Shown here one piece after another: positions 1 through 7,083 of a DNA stretch of 27,907 bases. Made by a program: the position numbers and the translations under genes. Each line of letters begins with the position of its first letter. The first letter of the stretch is position 1. The DNA is from Lachnospiraceae bacterium UBA1753 (GTDB taxonomy: Bacteria; Bacillota; Clostridia; Lachnospirales; Lachnospiraceae). The DNA lies in assembly GCA_002317595.1 (NCBI GenBank), contig DCHL01000083.1:8316-36222 (forward strand), in the 5' to 3' direction. The notes under the pieces are model-generated. The model had not been told where the DNA came from and searched no databases. It was given only the letters and a program-made list of their open reading frames with translations.

Positions 1-90
1 TCCTTCACGGAAAACGAGATGCGTAAACGCCGCGAGGATACATTGGCTCATGCGAATGCGAAGGAACCTCCAATCATCCGGATTCAGTGA
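1..90 (+). CDS. C-terminal fragment of an unidentified protein, probably IS-encoded
   Basis: An open frame enters from the left edge and stops at TGA 88-90, giving 29 residues that begin SFTENEMRKRREDTL and end PPIIRIQ. The tail is charged and I recognise no domain in it. It ends about 165 bp before three regularly spaced repeats that resemble IS21-family termini, so it could be the end of the last gene of such an element (istB position), but the residues themselves do not show this. The rest of the gene lies outside the window. Confidence 0.4.
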   Translation, partial: SFTENEMRKRREDTLAHANAKEPPIIRIQ

Positions 91-202
91 ACATCCAGAG
101 AATGTCGCGCACGGACGCGCGACATAGGTGCCAATTGAGCCCGGATGGCGAATTGGCACCGTTCTCGTCCGTATGAACATTCCATCTCTGAATCCGCAGA
201 TG
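75..202 (+). other. Highly structured non-coding stretch with possible pseudoknot
   Basis: Two perfect hairpins lie side by side: GTCGCGC 104-110 with GCGCGAC 117-123, and GGTGCCAATT 127-136 with AATTGGCACC 151-160. They are enclosed by complementary arms (GGATTC 80-85 with GAATCC 190-195; CAGAG 96-100 with CTCTG 186-190; AATG 101-104 with CATT 178-181), which partly overlap at the base. The loop of the first hairpin (ACGGAC 111-116) is perfectly complementary to GTCCGT 167-172, and the second loop (CCGGAT 141-146) to ATCCGG 76-81. It may be a structured RNA or a protein-binding subterminal region of the IS. Confidence 0.5.
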
Positions 203-254
203 ATTAAGGTTCCGTAGCACTGAGCATTGCCAAGTATCCTTGCGGCGTGAAAAC

Positions 255-320
255 CATCGCAGTTTTCGCGGAAAGGGGGCATCGCAGTTTTCGCGAAAAA
301 GGGCCATCGCATTTTACGCG
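255..320 (+). repeat. Three 16-bp direct repeats spaced 25 bp (IS end repeats)
   Basis: Copies at 255-270 and 280-295 are identical (catcgcagttttcgcg); the third at 305-320 is catcgcattttacgcg. The repeat-to-repeat period is exactly 25 bp both times. The last copy sits in a near-palindrome, GGCCATCGC to GCGACGGCC with one mismatch. Such arrays are typical binding sites for IstA-type transposases at IS21 ends. Confidence 0.7.
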
Positions 321-357
321 ACGGCCCCGAAAGAAACATTTTTTATTTTGAGAAGAA

Positions 358-1527
358 TTAGTTCTTCTTTCTCTTTGAAAGAAGGTCAGCTGTTACGGCT
401 GCAAGAAGTACGGCACCCTTAACAACCTTCTGGATATCTGTTGACCATCCGAAGATCGACATACCATTGTTAAGAACACCCATGATGAAAGCACCAACAA
501 CGGCTCCCATGATTGTACCAGCACCACCGGCTACGGCTGTACCACCGATGTAACATGATGCGATAGCGTCCATCTCGAAACCATCACCAGCCTTAGGTGT
601 TGCAGATGCATTACGTGATGCAAGAACGATACCTGCGATAGCGGCTGTAAGACCTGAGTTAGCATATACCCAGAAGAATACCTTCTTTGTATCGATACCT
701 GAAAGGTCAGCTGCCTTTCTGTTTCCACCGAGTGCGTAAATCTGACGACCAGCAACAGTGTTAGCAGTAATGAACTGGTAGATTCCAACGATTATTGCAA
801 GAATTACAAGGATGAAAGGAATACCTGCGTTGCGTCCAAGGTTGAAGAATACGAAGAACACAAGGAAGATAATAACTGCATCCTTGGCAACGAGCTGCCA
901 TGCAGGATTCTGTGCGAGATTATACTTCTTCTTTGTTGCAATACCCTTGAACTCAGCAAGGATAACCAATACAGAAATCACAATTGCAACAATAATTGAA
1001 ACGAGATCAAGAGTACCATTACCGAAAGGAATCTTCATAGTGGGAAGGAATCCAGCTCCGATAAATGTGAAGTCCTCCTTGAAGGGGCCCTTTGTCTGAG
1101 CCTGAAGAACTGTGTAAGTAAGTCCTCTCCACATCAGCCATGTAGCAAGTGTTGTGATGAAAGGAGGGATTCCAAGATAAGCTACGAAGAATCCAACGAA
1201 TACACCAGATGCACATCCTGCTAACAGAGCAAGAAGAATAGCAACCCACATGTTAAGACCCATATCGATCATAACAATACCGCAAACAGCACCAGTAAGA
1301 GCAACCAGGGAACCAACACCAAGGTCAACGTTACCAGTCAGACAGCAGAGAAGCATACCAACCGCAAGGATAACTACGTAACCGTTCTGCATTACGAGGT
1401 TGTTAATATTAGCGGGCTTGAGTGTTGCTCCCTTTGTAAGGGCAGCAAAGATAAGATAAATTACAATCAGCAGGAAAAGCATTCCATACTGCTTCAAATC
1501 GACATTAACTGTTTTCTTGTTTTCCAT
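358..1527 (-). CDS. mmsB: Sugar ABC transporter permease (MmsB/GguB type)
   Basis: This is the membrane subunit of a CUT2-family sugar importer, about 389 aa with roughly ten hydrophobic segments. It carries the family pattern LTGNVDLGVGS near residue 70 and a C-terminal MDAIASCYIGGTAVAGGAGT segment typical of the RbsC/XylH/GguB permeases. An in-frame ATG at 1551 would overlap the ATPase gene, but AGGAGG at 1534-1539 lies 3 nt before ATG 1530 and 6 nt before ATG 1527, so translation most likely begins at 1527 with MENKKTVNVD. It is the last gene of the chvE-mmsA-mmsB operon, 16 bp after mmsA. A probable IS end lies immediately downstream. Pentose or hexose import is expected; the exact substrate is not visible. 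Confidence 0.93.
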   Translation of the reverse strand: MENKKTVNVDLKQYGMLFLLIVIYLIFAALTKGATLKPANINNLVMQNGYVVILAVGMLLCCLTGNVDLGVGSLVALTGAVCGIVMIDMGLNMWVAILLALLAGCASGVFVGFFVAYLGIPPFITTLATWLMWRGLTYTVLQAQTKGPFKEDFTFIGAGFLPTMKIPFGNGTLDLVSIIVAIVISVLVILAEFKGIATKKKYNLAQNPAWQLVAKDAVIIFLVFFVFFNLGRNAGIPFILVILAIIVGIYQFITANTVAGRQIYALGGNRKAADLSGIDTKKVFFWVYANSGLTAAIAGIVLASRNASATPKAGDGFEMDAIASCYIGGTAVAGGAGTIMGAVVGAFIMGVLNNGMSIFGWSTDIQKVVKGAVLLAAVTADLLSKRKKN

Positions 1528-1543
1528 CATAAACCTCCTGAAG

Positions 1544-3094
1544 TTAACCATTCTTTCTGTTATGAGCCATAATGCACTGCATGATACGCTCCTGGGTTAT
1601 CTCTTCCTTGTTAAGTTCTCCTGCAATCTCGCCCTCATTAAGGACATATGCACGGTCACATGTACCGATGATTTCAGGCATCTCAGACGAGATAACAATG
1701 ACTGCCTTACCGGCTCTTGCAAGATCATTGATTATACAATAAATCTCGTACTTGGCACCTACGTCAATACCACGGGTAGGCTCATCAAGAATAAGAACGT
1801 CAGGCTGAGTAAGCATCCACTTAGCAAGAACTACCTTCTGCTGGTTTCCACCTGAAAGTGATCCAGCTGTCTGCTCGATTGATGTAGCCTTAATATTAAT
1901 CTTCTTCTTGTACTCTTCTGCAGCAATCACTTCCTCATTCTTCTTGATTACTCCATGATTTGAGAAATACTTCTTACGGGCTGCAGTAACAGAATTCTCA
2001 CGAATTGTCTGCATAAGGATAAGTCCGTAAGTCTTTCTATCCTCAGACACATATGCAAGCTTATTGTCAATGCACTGTGTAACTGTCTTTGTAGGAACTT
2101 CCTGTCCATGCACAAAAACCTGACCAGAAATCTTCTGACCATAATTGTGGCCGAACACTGACATCGCAAGCTCTGTACGACCTGCACCCATCAGACCTGC
2201 TAGGCCAACAACCTCTCCTGCTCTAACATGGATATTGATATCTTTAAGTCTTTGCTTATTAGCATCCTCGGGTGTGAATACATTCCAATTCTTAACCTCA
2301 AAGATTGTTTCACCAATCTCAACACCCTCACGAACAGGATAACGATTTGAAAGCTCACGACCAACCATTCCCTTAATGATTCTGTCCTCGTTAACCTCTC
2401 CTGATGCCTTGTTAAGAGTCTCAATAGTCTTACCATCACGGATAATTGTGATATTATCAGCAACATACTCAATCTCGTTAAGCTTATGAGAAATCATAAT
2501 ACAGGTAATCCCCTGTTCCTTAAGACCAAGCATAAGGTCAAGAAGGTTCTTTGACTCCTCATCATTAAGAGCCGCTGTAGGCTCATCAAGAATAAGAAGC
2601 TCAACGTTCTTAGCCAGAGCCTTACCAATCTCCATAAGCTGCTGCATACCTACACCGTAGGTATTAACGGGCTTGTTAACATCGATTCCTGTAAGTCCAA
2701 CCTTAGCAAGCTGCTCCTCTGCCTGCTGACGAGTAGCCGCCCAGTTGATAACACCCTTTGCAGATGTTCTCTCATTACCCATAAACATATTCTCAGCAAC
2801 TGACAGAAGTGGACTGAGCGCCAGCTCCTGATGGATAATAACGATGCCCTTTTTCTCACTGTCCCTAAGTGAATGACACTTATTAATCTCACCATTGTAA
2901 ACTACATCGCCAGAATAAGTTCCAAAAGGATAAACGCCTGAAAGAACGTTCATCAGTGTAGACTTACCGGCTCCATTTTCCCCACAAATCGCATGAATCT
3001 CGCCACGCTCAACCTTGAGATTTACATCATCAAGAGCCTTAACGCCCGAGAATTCCTTAGTGATGTGGTTCATTTCCAAAATGTAATCCGACAT
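1544..3094 (-). CDS. mmsA: Multiple-monosaccharide ABC transporter ATPase (MmsA/GguA)
   Basis: A 516-aa protein with two fused nucleotide-binding domains, as in all CUT2 sugar importers. The first half has Walker A GENGAGKST (38-46), a degenerate signature YGVGMQQ (146-152) and Walker B LLILDEPTAAL (about 166-176). The second half has a lysine-less P-loop GLMGAGRTE (300-308), the intact signature LSGGNQQKV (413-421) and Walker B VLILDEPTRGID (433-444). This asymmetry is normal for MglA/RbsA/GguA proteins. The start ATG at 3094 is preceded by AAGGAG at 8 nt. It lies 205 bp downstream of chvE, with a terminator in between, and 16 bp upstream of mmsB. Confidence 0.96.
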   Translation of the reverse strand: MSDYILEMNHITKEFSGVKALDDVNLKVERGEIHAICGENGAGKSTLMNVLSGVYPFGTYSGDVVYNGEINKCHSLRDSEKKGIVIIHQELALSPLLSVAENMFMGNERTSAKGVINWAATRQQAEEQLAKVGLTGIDVNKPVNTYGVGMQQLMEIGKALAKNVELLILDEPTAALNDEESKNLLDLMLGLKEQGITCIMISHKLNEIEYVADNITIIRDGKTIETLNKASGEVNEDRIIKGMVGRELSNRYPVREGVEIGETIFEVKNWNVFTPEDANKQRLKDINIHVRAGEVVGLAGLMGAGRTELAMSVFGHNYGQKISGQVFVHGQEVPTKTVTQCIDNKLAYVSEDRKTYGLILMQTIRENSVTAARKKYFSNHGVIKKNEEVIAAEEYKKKINIKATSIEQTAGSLSGGNQQKVVLAKWMLTQPDVLILDEPTRGIDVGAKYEIYCIINDLARAGKAVIVISSEMPEIIGTCDRAYVLNEGEIAGELNKEEITQERIMQCIMAHNRKNG

Positions 3095-3217
3095 CCTCTA
3101 TGCTCCTTCTCTATATTTTTTGGCCATTGCCATCCTGCTCTCTCGCCGACTGGCAATAGGCATTTCATTTTTTTCAAAATTACTCTTGAGAAAAATGAAA
3201 TATCGACTGCCTGTCTT

Positions 3218-3251
3218 AAAAAAGGGGCGACAGCCGTAGCCGCCGCCCCTT
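3218..3251 (-). terminator. Intra-operon terminator between chvE and mmsA
   Basis: On the minus strand AAGGGGCG (3251-3244) pairs with CGCCCCTT (3229-3222), followed by a T run at 3223-3218. It lies between the binding-protein stop (3300) and the ATPase start (3094), so it probably reduces transcription of the membrane components relative to the binding protein. A short GAAA-tetraloop hairpin (3278-3291) directly after the chvE stop may also protect the chvE 3' end. Confidence 0.75.
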
Positions 3252-3299
3252 CAGAATGTGCTATTTAACTTTTCAAGATGCCTTTCGGCATTCTATCAA

Positions 3300-4520
3300 T
3301 TAGTTGTCAAGCTCGTCCTGTGTATAGTATCCGCCATCTACAATAAGCTCCTGCATATTGTCAGCATCAACTGCTACAGGTGTACAGAGGTATGAAGGAA
3401 CAACAAGCTTTCCGTTGTTGTACTGCTCTGTATCGTTAACCTCAGGCTCAGTTCCGTTAACAACTGCTGAGATCATTGTAACTGCCTTAGCTGCAAGGAG
3501 ACGAGTATCCTTGTAGATTGAGAATGTCTGCTTTCCAGCAAGGATGTTCTTACAAGCCATAAGCTCAGCATCCTGTCCAGAGATTACAGGCCAGTTAGCC
3601 TCTGTGTAACCAGCGTTCTCAAGAGCTGCCTTACATCCGTAAGCGAATCCATCGAAAGCTGTTGCGCAGATGTCAAGATCCTCATCAGCGTAGTTAGCTG
3701 CAAGGTAGTTCTCGCACCACTGCTGAGCTGTCTCCTGAGACCATCTAAGGATACATGTATCCTCGAATGATGTTCTGCCAGTCTTGCAAACGAGTGTGCC
3801 GTCATCAAGGTAAGGCTGAAGAACTTCGATAAGTCCGTTGTAGAGCATAAGAGCGTTGTTATCATCAGGTGAACCCATGAAGAACTCAATTGTCTTAGAC
3901 TCGCCAGCTGCCTTAACTGCCTCAAGGTCAGCCTTAGCAACGATTGTCTCACCGATTACAGTACCAACACCCTTGTTATCGAATGTTGCGTAGTAAGAAA
4001 CAGCGTCTGTGTCCATAAGGAGACGGTCGTAAGCGATGATGGGGATTCCAGCTTCCTTAGCTGAAGCCTCAACTGTTGTAAGAGCACCAGAGTCAACTGC
4101 TGCGATTACAAGACAGTCAACCTGCTGAGCAACCATGTTCTCAATCTGAGAAACCTGCTGCTGAACATCATCCTCTGCGAACTGTACGTTTACAGTGTAA
4201 CCAAGCTCCTCGAGCTGCTTCTGCATGTTAGCTGCATCGTTGATCCATCTCTCTGATGACTGTGTAGGCATGCAAAGAGCGATTGTCTTACCAGCACCTG
4301 AATCAGCGCCACCTGCTGCCTCTGCTGCTGCCTCAACTGCCTCAGCTGTAGCTGCGTCTGTCTTCTCCTCTGCAGGAGCCTCTTCCTTTGTCTCCTCAGC
4401 GGGTGCCTCTGCTGCGGGTGCCTCTGCTGCGGGTGCCTCTGCTGCCTGTGAGCCACATCCAACGAGCATTGAAGCTACCATTGCAACTGCAAGAAGTGAG
4501 CTTAATACTTTTCTCTTCAT
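3300..4520 (-). CDS. chvE: Sugar-binding lipoprotein of ABC transporter (ChvE family)
   Basis: A 406-aa secreted lipoprotein that would capture monosaccharides for MmsAB. The signal peptide ends in a lipobox LVGC with the lipidated cysteine at residue 22. A 40-50 residue Ala/Pro/Glu-rich linker (AEAPAAEAPAAEAP...) follows and tethers the domain to the membrane. The periplasmic-binding fold starts near residue 80 (KTIALCMPTQSSERWINDA). ChvE-type signatures are IAYDRLL, VSYYATFDN, GSPDDNNA and SGQDAE, and it ends DGGYYTQDELDN. The start ATG is preceded by GGAGG at 9 nt. It is the first gene of the operon behind a strong promoter at 4587-4615. Substrate could be xylose, glucose, galactose or arabinose; this is not decided by the sequence. 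Confidence 0.95.
   Translation of the reverse strand: MKRKVLSSLLAVAMVASMLVGCGSQAAEAPAAEAPAAEAPAEETKEEAPAEEKTDAATAEAVEAAAEAAGGADSGAGKTIALCMPTQSSERWINDAANMQKQLEELGYTVNVQFAEDDVQQQVSQIENMVAQQVDCLVIAAVDSGALTTVEASAKEAGIPIIAYDRLLMDTDAVSYYATFDNKGVGTVIGETIVAKADLEAVKAAGESKTIEFFMGSPDDNNALMLYNGLIEVLQPYLDDGTLVCKTGRTSFEDTCILRWSQETAQQWCENYLAANYADEDLDICATAFDGFAYGCKAALENAGYTEANWPVISGQDAELMACKNILAGKQTFSIYKDTRLLAAKAVTMISAVVNGTEPEVNDTEQYNNGKLVVPSYLCTPVAVDADNMQELIVDGGYYTQDELDN
4399..4443 (-). repeat. Three 15-bp tandem repeats coding the lipoprotein linker
   Basis: The unit gcgggtgcctctgct occurs three times without change at 4399-4413, 4414-4428 and 4429-4443. It encodes the pentapeptide A-E-A-P-A repeated in the Ala/Pro/Glu-rich linker of the binding protein. 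Perfect identity suggests recent copy-number change by slippage, altering tether length without affecting the frame. Confidence 0.85.
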
Positions 4521-4586
4521 TTTTAATTTCCTCCCTATATAAAGTTGAAAAGATTTTGACTGCCGTACTTGGCAGCCCTGTTTAGT

Positions 4587-4615
4587 AATATATAACCTTT
4601 TGTATAATATGTCAA
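4587..4615 (-). promoter_or_regulatory. Promoter of the chvE-mmsAB operon
   Basis: On the minus strand the -35 box TTGACA (4615-4610) and -10 box TATATT (4592-4587) are separated by 17 bp, a near-consensus sigma-A promoter. The -35 abuts the T run of the upstream nif-operon terminator. The leader of about 60 nt holds a small hairpin, CTGCC/GGCAG at 4560-4575, then GGGAGG before chvE. Confidence 0.8.
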
Positions 4616-4616
4616 G

Positions 4617-4663
4617 AAAAAAGGGTGTGTTGTATTACAGTTTTCACAAATACAACACACCCT
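4617..4663 (-). terminator. Terminator of the nifS-nifU operon
   Basis: A perfect 15-bp stem (4649-4663 with 4622-4636, 12-nt loop) is followed on the minus strand by six Ts (4622-4617). It lies 94 bp after the stop of the small membrane protein gene and immediately before the chvE promoter. Confidence 0.9.
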
Positions 4664-4702
4664 ACTATATGCTTTTTCGAAAAATTACACAATTTTTACG
4701 CT

Positions 4703-4712
4703 TAAACGTTTA
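4703..4712. promoter_or_regulatory. Palindrome TAAACGTTTA, possible LacI/CcpA-type operator
   Basis: A perfect 10-bp palindrome with a central CG lies in the AT-rich gap between the small membrane protein gene and the nif terminator, about 90 bp upstream of the chvE -35 box. LacI-family and CcpA sites have central CG palindromes, but the flanks only loosely resemble a cre site. The distance would suit an activator or looping site; this is speculative. Confidence 0.25.
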
Positions 4713-4757
4713 CGAATTGCACAATTACCGTAAAATTTCGAAACTTTTCGTAAATTA

Positions 4758-5135
4758 TCAATTGTTATCAACTCGGACATTGCTCTCATTATCTGATTCA
4801 ATCACTGTCTCATCTGTAACATCAATAATTTTTTCAGAATTTTCAGCAGCGGCATCCTCTGATAACTCTTCCATGACAGCCGGATCACCTGCGCCGCCGA
4901 CATACCTTCCAGTCAGCAGGTCCTTAGCCCCCATAAAGATGGCAACAATTCCAAAAGCCAGGAACAGGACTGCAAAGGCCAGGAATATCGCCATGGGATT
5001 CTCAGGTTCCATCGCGCCATCATATACACCCTTGGCAAGATAAATGAGATACGCTCCCAGTACACATCTGAGCATGAGCATTGTCACAGTTGGAACTCTT
5101 CTGTTACTTTTATCATTACTGTCCTTAAAAAGCAT
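4758..5135 (-). CDS. Small membrane protein of unknown function, third gene of the nif operon
   Basis: A 125-aa protein I do not recognise. Two hydrophobic segments are visible, about residues 17-37 (TVTMLMLRCVLGAYLIYLAKG) and 48-70 (MAIFLAFAVLFLAFGIVAIFMGA). An acidic Glu/Asp/Asn-rich tail of about 40 residues follows and is probably cytoplasmic. Its ATG overlaps the nifU stop in TAATG (5135 shared), which indicates translational coupling with the Fe-S scaffold gene. The operon terminator lies downstream. Whether it has any role in Fe-S biogenesis is unknown. Confidence 0.85.
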   Translation of the reverse strand: MLFKDSNDKSNRRVPTVTMLMLRCVLGAYLIYLAKGVYDGAMEPENPMAIFLAFAVLFLAFGIVAIFMGAKDLLTGRYVGGAGDPAVMEELSEDAAAENSEKIIDVTDETVIESDNESNVRVDNN

Positions 5136-5572
5136 TAATAATCTTCCTCTTCCTCTCCCTCAGAAATGTCACTCTTAGGCTTCTCGAGGCCTTCAATCTT
5201 AATTCCATTCTTCTCAGCATAATCCCACAGGGCAGCGTGGATTGCTTCCTCTGCAAGAAGTGAGCAGTGAACCTTCACAGGCGGAAGTCCATCAAGGGCC
5301 TCCATTACTGCCTTGTTTGTAACCTCAAGCGCCTCCTGGATTGTCTTGCCCATGACAAGCTCTGTAGCCATCGAACTGGTCGCAACCGCCGCACCACATC
5401 CGAAAGTCTTGAACTTACAGTCTCTTATCACTCCATTCTCATCGATGTCGAGATACATTCTCATGATATCACCGCACTTGGCATTGCCTACGGTTCCAAC
5501 TCCACTTGCATTCTCAATCTCGCCAACGTTTCTGGGATTCTGAAAATGGTCCATAACCTTTTCACTGTACAT
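5135..5572 (-). CDS. nifU: Fe-S cluster assembly scaffold, NifU/IscU N-terminal type
   Basis: A 145-aa protein on which Fe-S clusters are assembled from sulfur delivered by the upstream cysteine desulfurase. The three cluster-binding cysteines are present in canonical settings: C33 in AKCGD (with D35), C59 in FGCGAA and C103 in HCSLLAEEA. The N-terminus YSEKVMDHFQNPRNVG is the classic IscU/NifU opening. The protein ends in an acidic EGEEEEDY tail and lacks the ferredoxin and Nfu domains of full-length nitrogenase NifU, as is usual in Clostridia. The start is supported by AGGAGG 8 nt upstream. Its stop overlaps the next gene. Confidence 0.96.
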   Translation of the reverse strand: MYSEKVMDHFQNPRNVGEIENASGVGTVGNAKCGDIMRMYLDIDENGVIRDCKFKTFGCGAAVATSSMATELVMGKTIQEALEVTNKAVMEALDGLPPVKVHCSLLAEEAIHAALWDYAEKNGIKIEGLEKPKSDISEGEEEEDY

Positions 5573-5588
5573 ATCTATTTCCTCCTCA

Positions 5589-5614
5589 GCACACTGTGAA
5601 ATCTCACGGTGTGC
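5589..5614 (-). other. Intercistronic hairpin between nifS and nifU
   Basis: On the minus strand GCACACCGTGA and TCACAGTGTGC form an 11-bp stem (one G-U pair) with a 4-nt loop, placed just before the nifU ribosome binding site. There is no T run, so it is not a terminator. It may act as an mRNA-processing or stability element that sets different levels of NifS and NifU. Confidence 0.6.
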
Positions 5615-5638
5615 ATTCGCATTCTTACTTCAGCGCTA

Positions 5639-6835
5639 TTACTGAATCTTTGCCTTAACCTTGCCTGCCTTATAATCCTCATACAGCGGTGACATACCAC
5701 GGAGCTTTGCAACAATCTCTTTCACCGAGTCAACCGTGTAATCAATATCTTCCTTTGTGGTCTCAGCCGAGAGGGTCAGCCTCAGTGAGCCGTGTGCAAT
5801 CTCATGTACCAGACCAATTGCCAGAAGCACGTGCGACGGATCAAGCGATCCTGAAGTACATGCCGAACCCGATGAACCACAGATTCCCTTCATGTCGAGC
5901 ATTATAAGAAGCGATTCTCCCTCAATGAACTCAAATGAGAAGTTGGCATTATTGGGAAGACGATCTGTCCTGTGACCGTTGAGCTTAGTATTTGGAATCT
6001 CATCAAGAATTCTTCCGATGAGGTAATCCCTGAGTTCTATCTCCCTGGCAGTACGCGCCTGCATTGTCTCATGAGCAAGCCTGGCTGCGGCACCAATACC
6101 TACAATTCCTGTTACATTCTCTGTTCCCGCCCTTCTGGCGCGCTCCTGCTGACCACCATGAACAAAGGATCTGATTTTTACACCCTTTCTTATATAAAGG
6201 AAACCTACACCCTTTGGTCCATTAAGCTTATGTCCGCTGGCTGAGAGCATATCAATATTTAGTTCATCCACGTCAATCGGAACCTGTCCGTATGCCTGAA
6301 CAGCATCTGTGTGAAAAAATATGCCGTTTGCTCTTGCGATCTCGCCAATCTCTTTAATCGGCTGGATAGTTCCAATCTCATTGTTGGCAAACATTACAGA
6401 GATAAGGATTGTATCAGGCCTGATTGCCGCCTTCAGCTCATCGAGCTTAAGTACACCGTTCTCATCCACTCCAACATATGTAACCTCAAACCCCTGCTTC
6501 TGAAGATACTCACAGGTATGAAGAATCGCATGATGCTCAATCGCTGAAGTAATAATGTGCTTCCCCTTCGCCGAGTAAGCCTCTGCAGTTGCCTTCAGTG
6601 CCCAGTTGTCGGATTCCGAACCGCCTGCTGTAAAGTAGATCTCATTGTTCTGTGCCCCAAGGCTTTTCGCAATTATCTCACGCGCCGTATCAACAGCAGC
6701 CTTTGATTTCTGACCAAGCTTATATATCGAACTCGGATTTCCATAGGATTCCGTAAAATACGGAAGCATCGCATCGACGACCTCCGGTGCGCACTTTGTT
6801 GTCGCCGCATTATCAAGATATATGACTCTGTCCAT
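5639..6835 (-). CDS. nifS: Cysteine desulfurase NifS
   Basis: A 398-aa PLP enzyme converting cysteine to alanine and delivering persulfide sulfur to NifU. The PLP lysine is K203 in SASGHKLNGPKG. The catalytic cysteine is C326 in GSSGSACTSGSLDPSHVL, and the N-terminus VIYLDNAATTKCAP is typical for class V aminotransferases of the NifS/IscS clade. The start ATG at 6835 has GGAGG 9 nt upstream. It leads a three-gene operon (nifS-nifU-membrane protein) from a sigma-A promoter at 6930-6959. No isc regulator or HscAB genes accompany it, so this is the minimal NifSU type common in anaerobes. Confidence 0.97.
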   Translation of the reverse strand: MDRVIYLDNAATTKCAPEVVDAMLPYFTESYGNPSSIYKLGQKSKAAVDTAREIIAKSLGAQNNEIYFTAGGSESDNWALKATAEAYSAKGKHIITSAIEHHAILHTCEYLQKQGFEVTYVGVDENGVLKLDELKAAIRPDTILISVMFANNEIGTIQPIKEIGEIARANGIFFHTDAVQAYGQVPIDVDELNIDMLSASGHKLNGPKGVGFLYIRKGVKIRSFVHGGQQERARRAGTENVTGIVGIGAAARLAHETMQARTAREIELRDYLIGRILDEIPNTKLNGHRTDRLPNNANFSFEFIEGESLLIMLDMKGICGSSGSACTSGSLDPSHVLLAIGLVHEIAHGSLRLTLSAETTKEDIDYTVDSVKEIVAKLRGMSPLYEDYKAGKVKAKIQ

Positions 6836-6929
6836 ATGTAAGTTCCTCCACTATATTCACTGTCACGGATATAAAATAACATCCCGCAAGCAATATTCCC
6901 ATTACATTACTATGAATTCAAGCAAATGG

Positions 6930-6959
6930 ATAATAGCACCCACTAACTTAAGGTGTCAA
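6930..6959 (-). promoter_or_regulatory. Promoter of the nifS operon
   Basis: On the minus strand TTGACA (6959-6954) and TATTAT (6935-6930) are 18 bp apart. The -35 lies only 6 bp from the -35 of the divergent aroF promoter, so the two polymerases would compete for the site. The nifS leader is about 90 nt and holds no structure I can name. Confidence 0.7.
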
Positions 6960-6965
6960 TGATAC

Positions 6966-7025
6966 TTGCAAAGAGTTAACCTTTATTTTATAATTTTCTA
7001 TTGCGAAAGGAACACCCTCTCGCAA
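6966..7025 (+). promoter_or_regulatory. aroF promoter with 5' leader hairpin
   Basis: The -35 box TTGCAA (6966-6971) and a perfect -10 TATAAT (6989-6994) are separated by 17 bp. The predicted transcript starts near 7001, exactly at an inverted repeat TTGCGA 7001-7006 / TCGCAA 7020-7025, extended inward by AGG/CCT. A 5'-terminal hairpin like this can stabilise mRNA or act as an operator. The 80-nt leader shows no T-box or leader peptide that I can recognise. Confidence 0.75.
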
Positions 7026-7083
7026 CTAAATGATTATACACCCAATTATTATTTTTTTCCATTATTCTTAAGGAGATATTTTT

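Larger units (their letters stand above)
1..329 (+). mobile_element. End of a probable IS21-family insertion sequence
   Basis: The segment between the left edge and the stop of the permease gene holds the tail of a plus-strand gene, a non-coding structured stretch and three copies of a 16-bp motif at exact 25-bp spacing ending in acggcccc near 328. Multiple short repeats at the ends are characteristic of the IS21 family (established knowledge). The element would lie just downstream of mmsB (stop at 358) without interrupting it. The exact outer boundary and the target duplication cannot be fixed because the other end is outside the window. Confidence 0.5.

Noticed and set aside
74..307. 77-aa minus-strand open frame at the IS end
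   Set aside because: It runs through the hairpins and terminal repeats, has no convincing ribosome binding site, and its composition (many W, R, S) looks like translated non-coding sequence.
4387..4450. Possible CRISPR-like or regulatory repeats
   Set aside because: The 15-bp units are contiguous, in frame and encode the lipoprotein linker; there are no spacers.
4225..4542. 105-aa plus-strand frame rich in Ala/Ser opposite the lipoprotein gene
   Set aside because: It is the complement of the chvE signal peptide and Ala/Pro/Glu linker codons; low complexity arises from the repeats on the real strand.
5589..5614. Terminator between nifS and nifU
   Set aside because: The stem is good but no T run follows on the minus strand; the nifU ribosome binding site comes immediately after it.
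6995..7083. T-box or amino-acid leader peptide before aroF
   Set aside because: The leader is only about 80 nt, has one small hairpin, no T-box consensus, no terminator/antiterminator pair and no short frame rich in aromatic codons.
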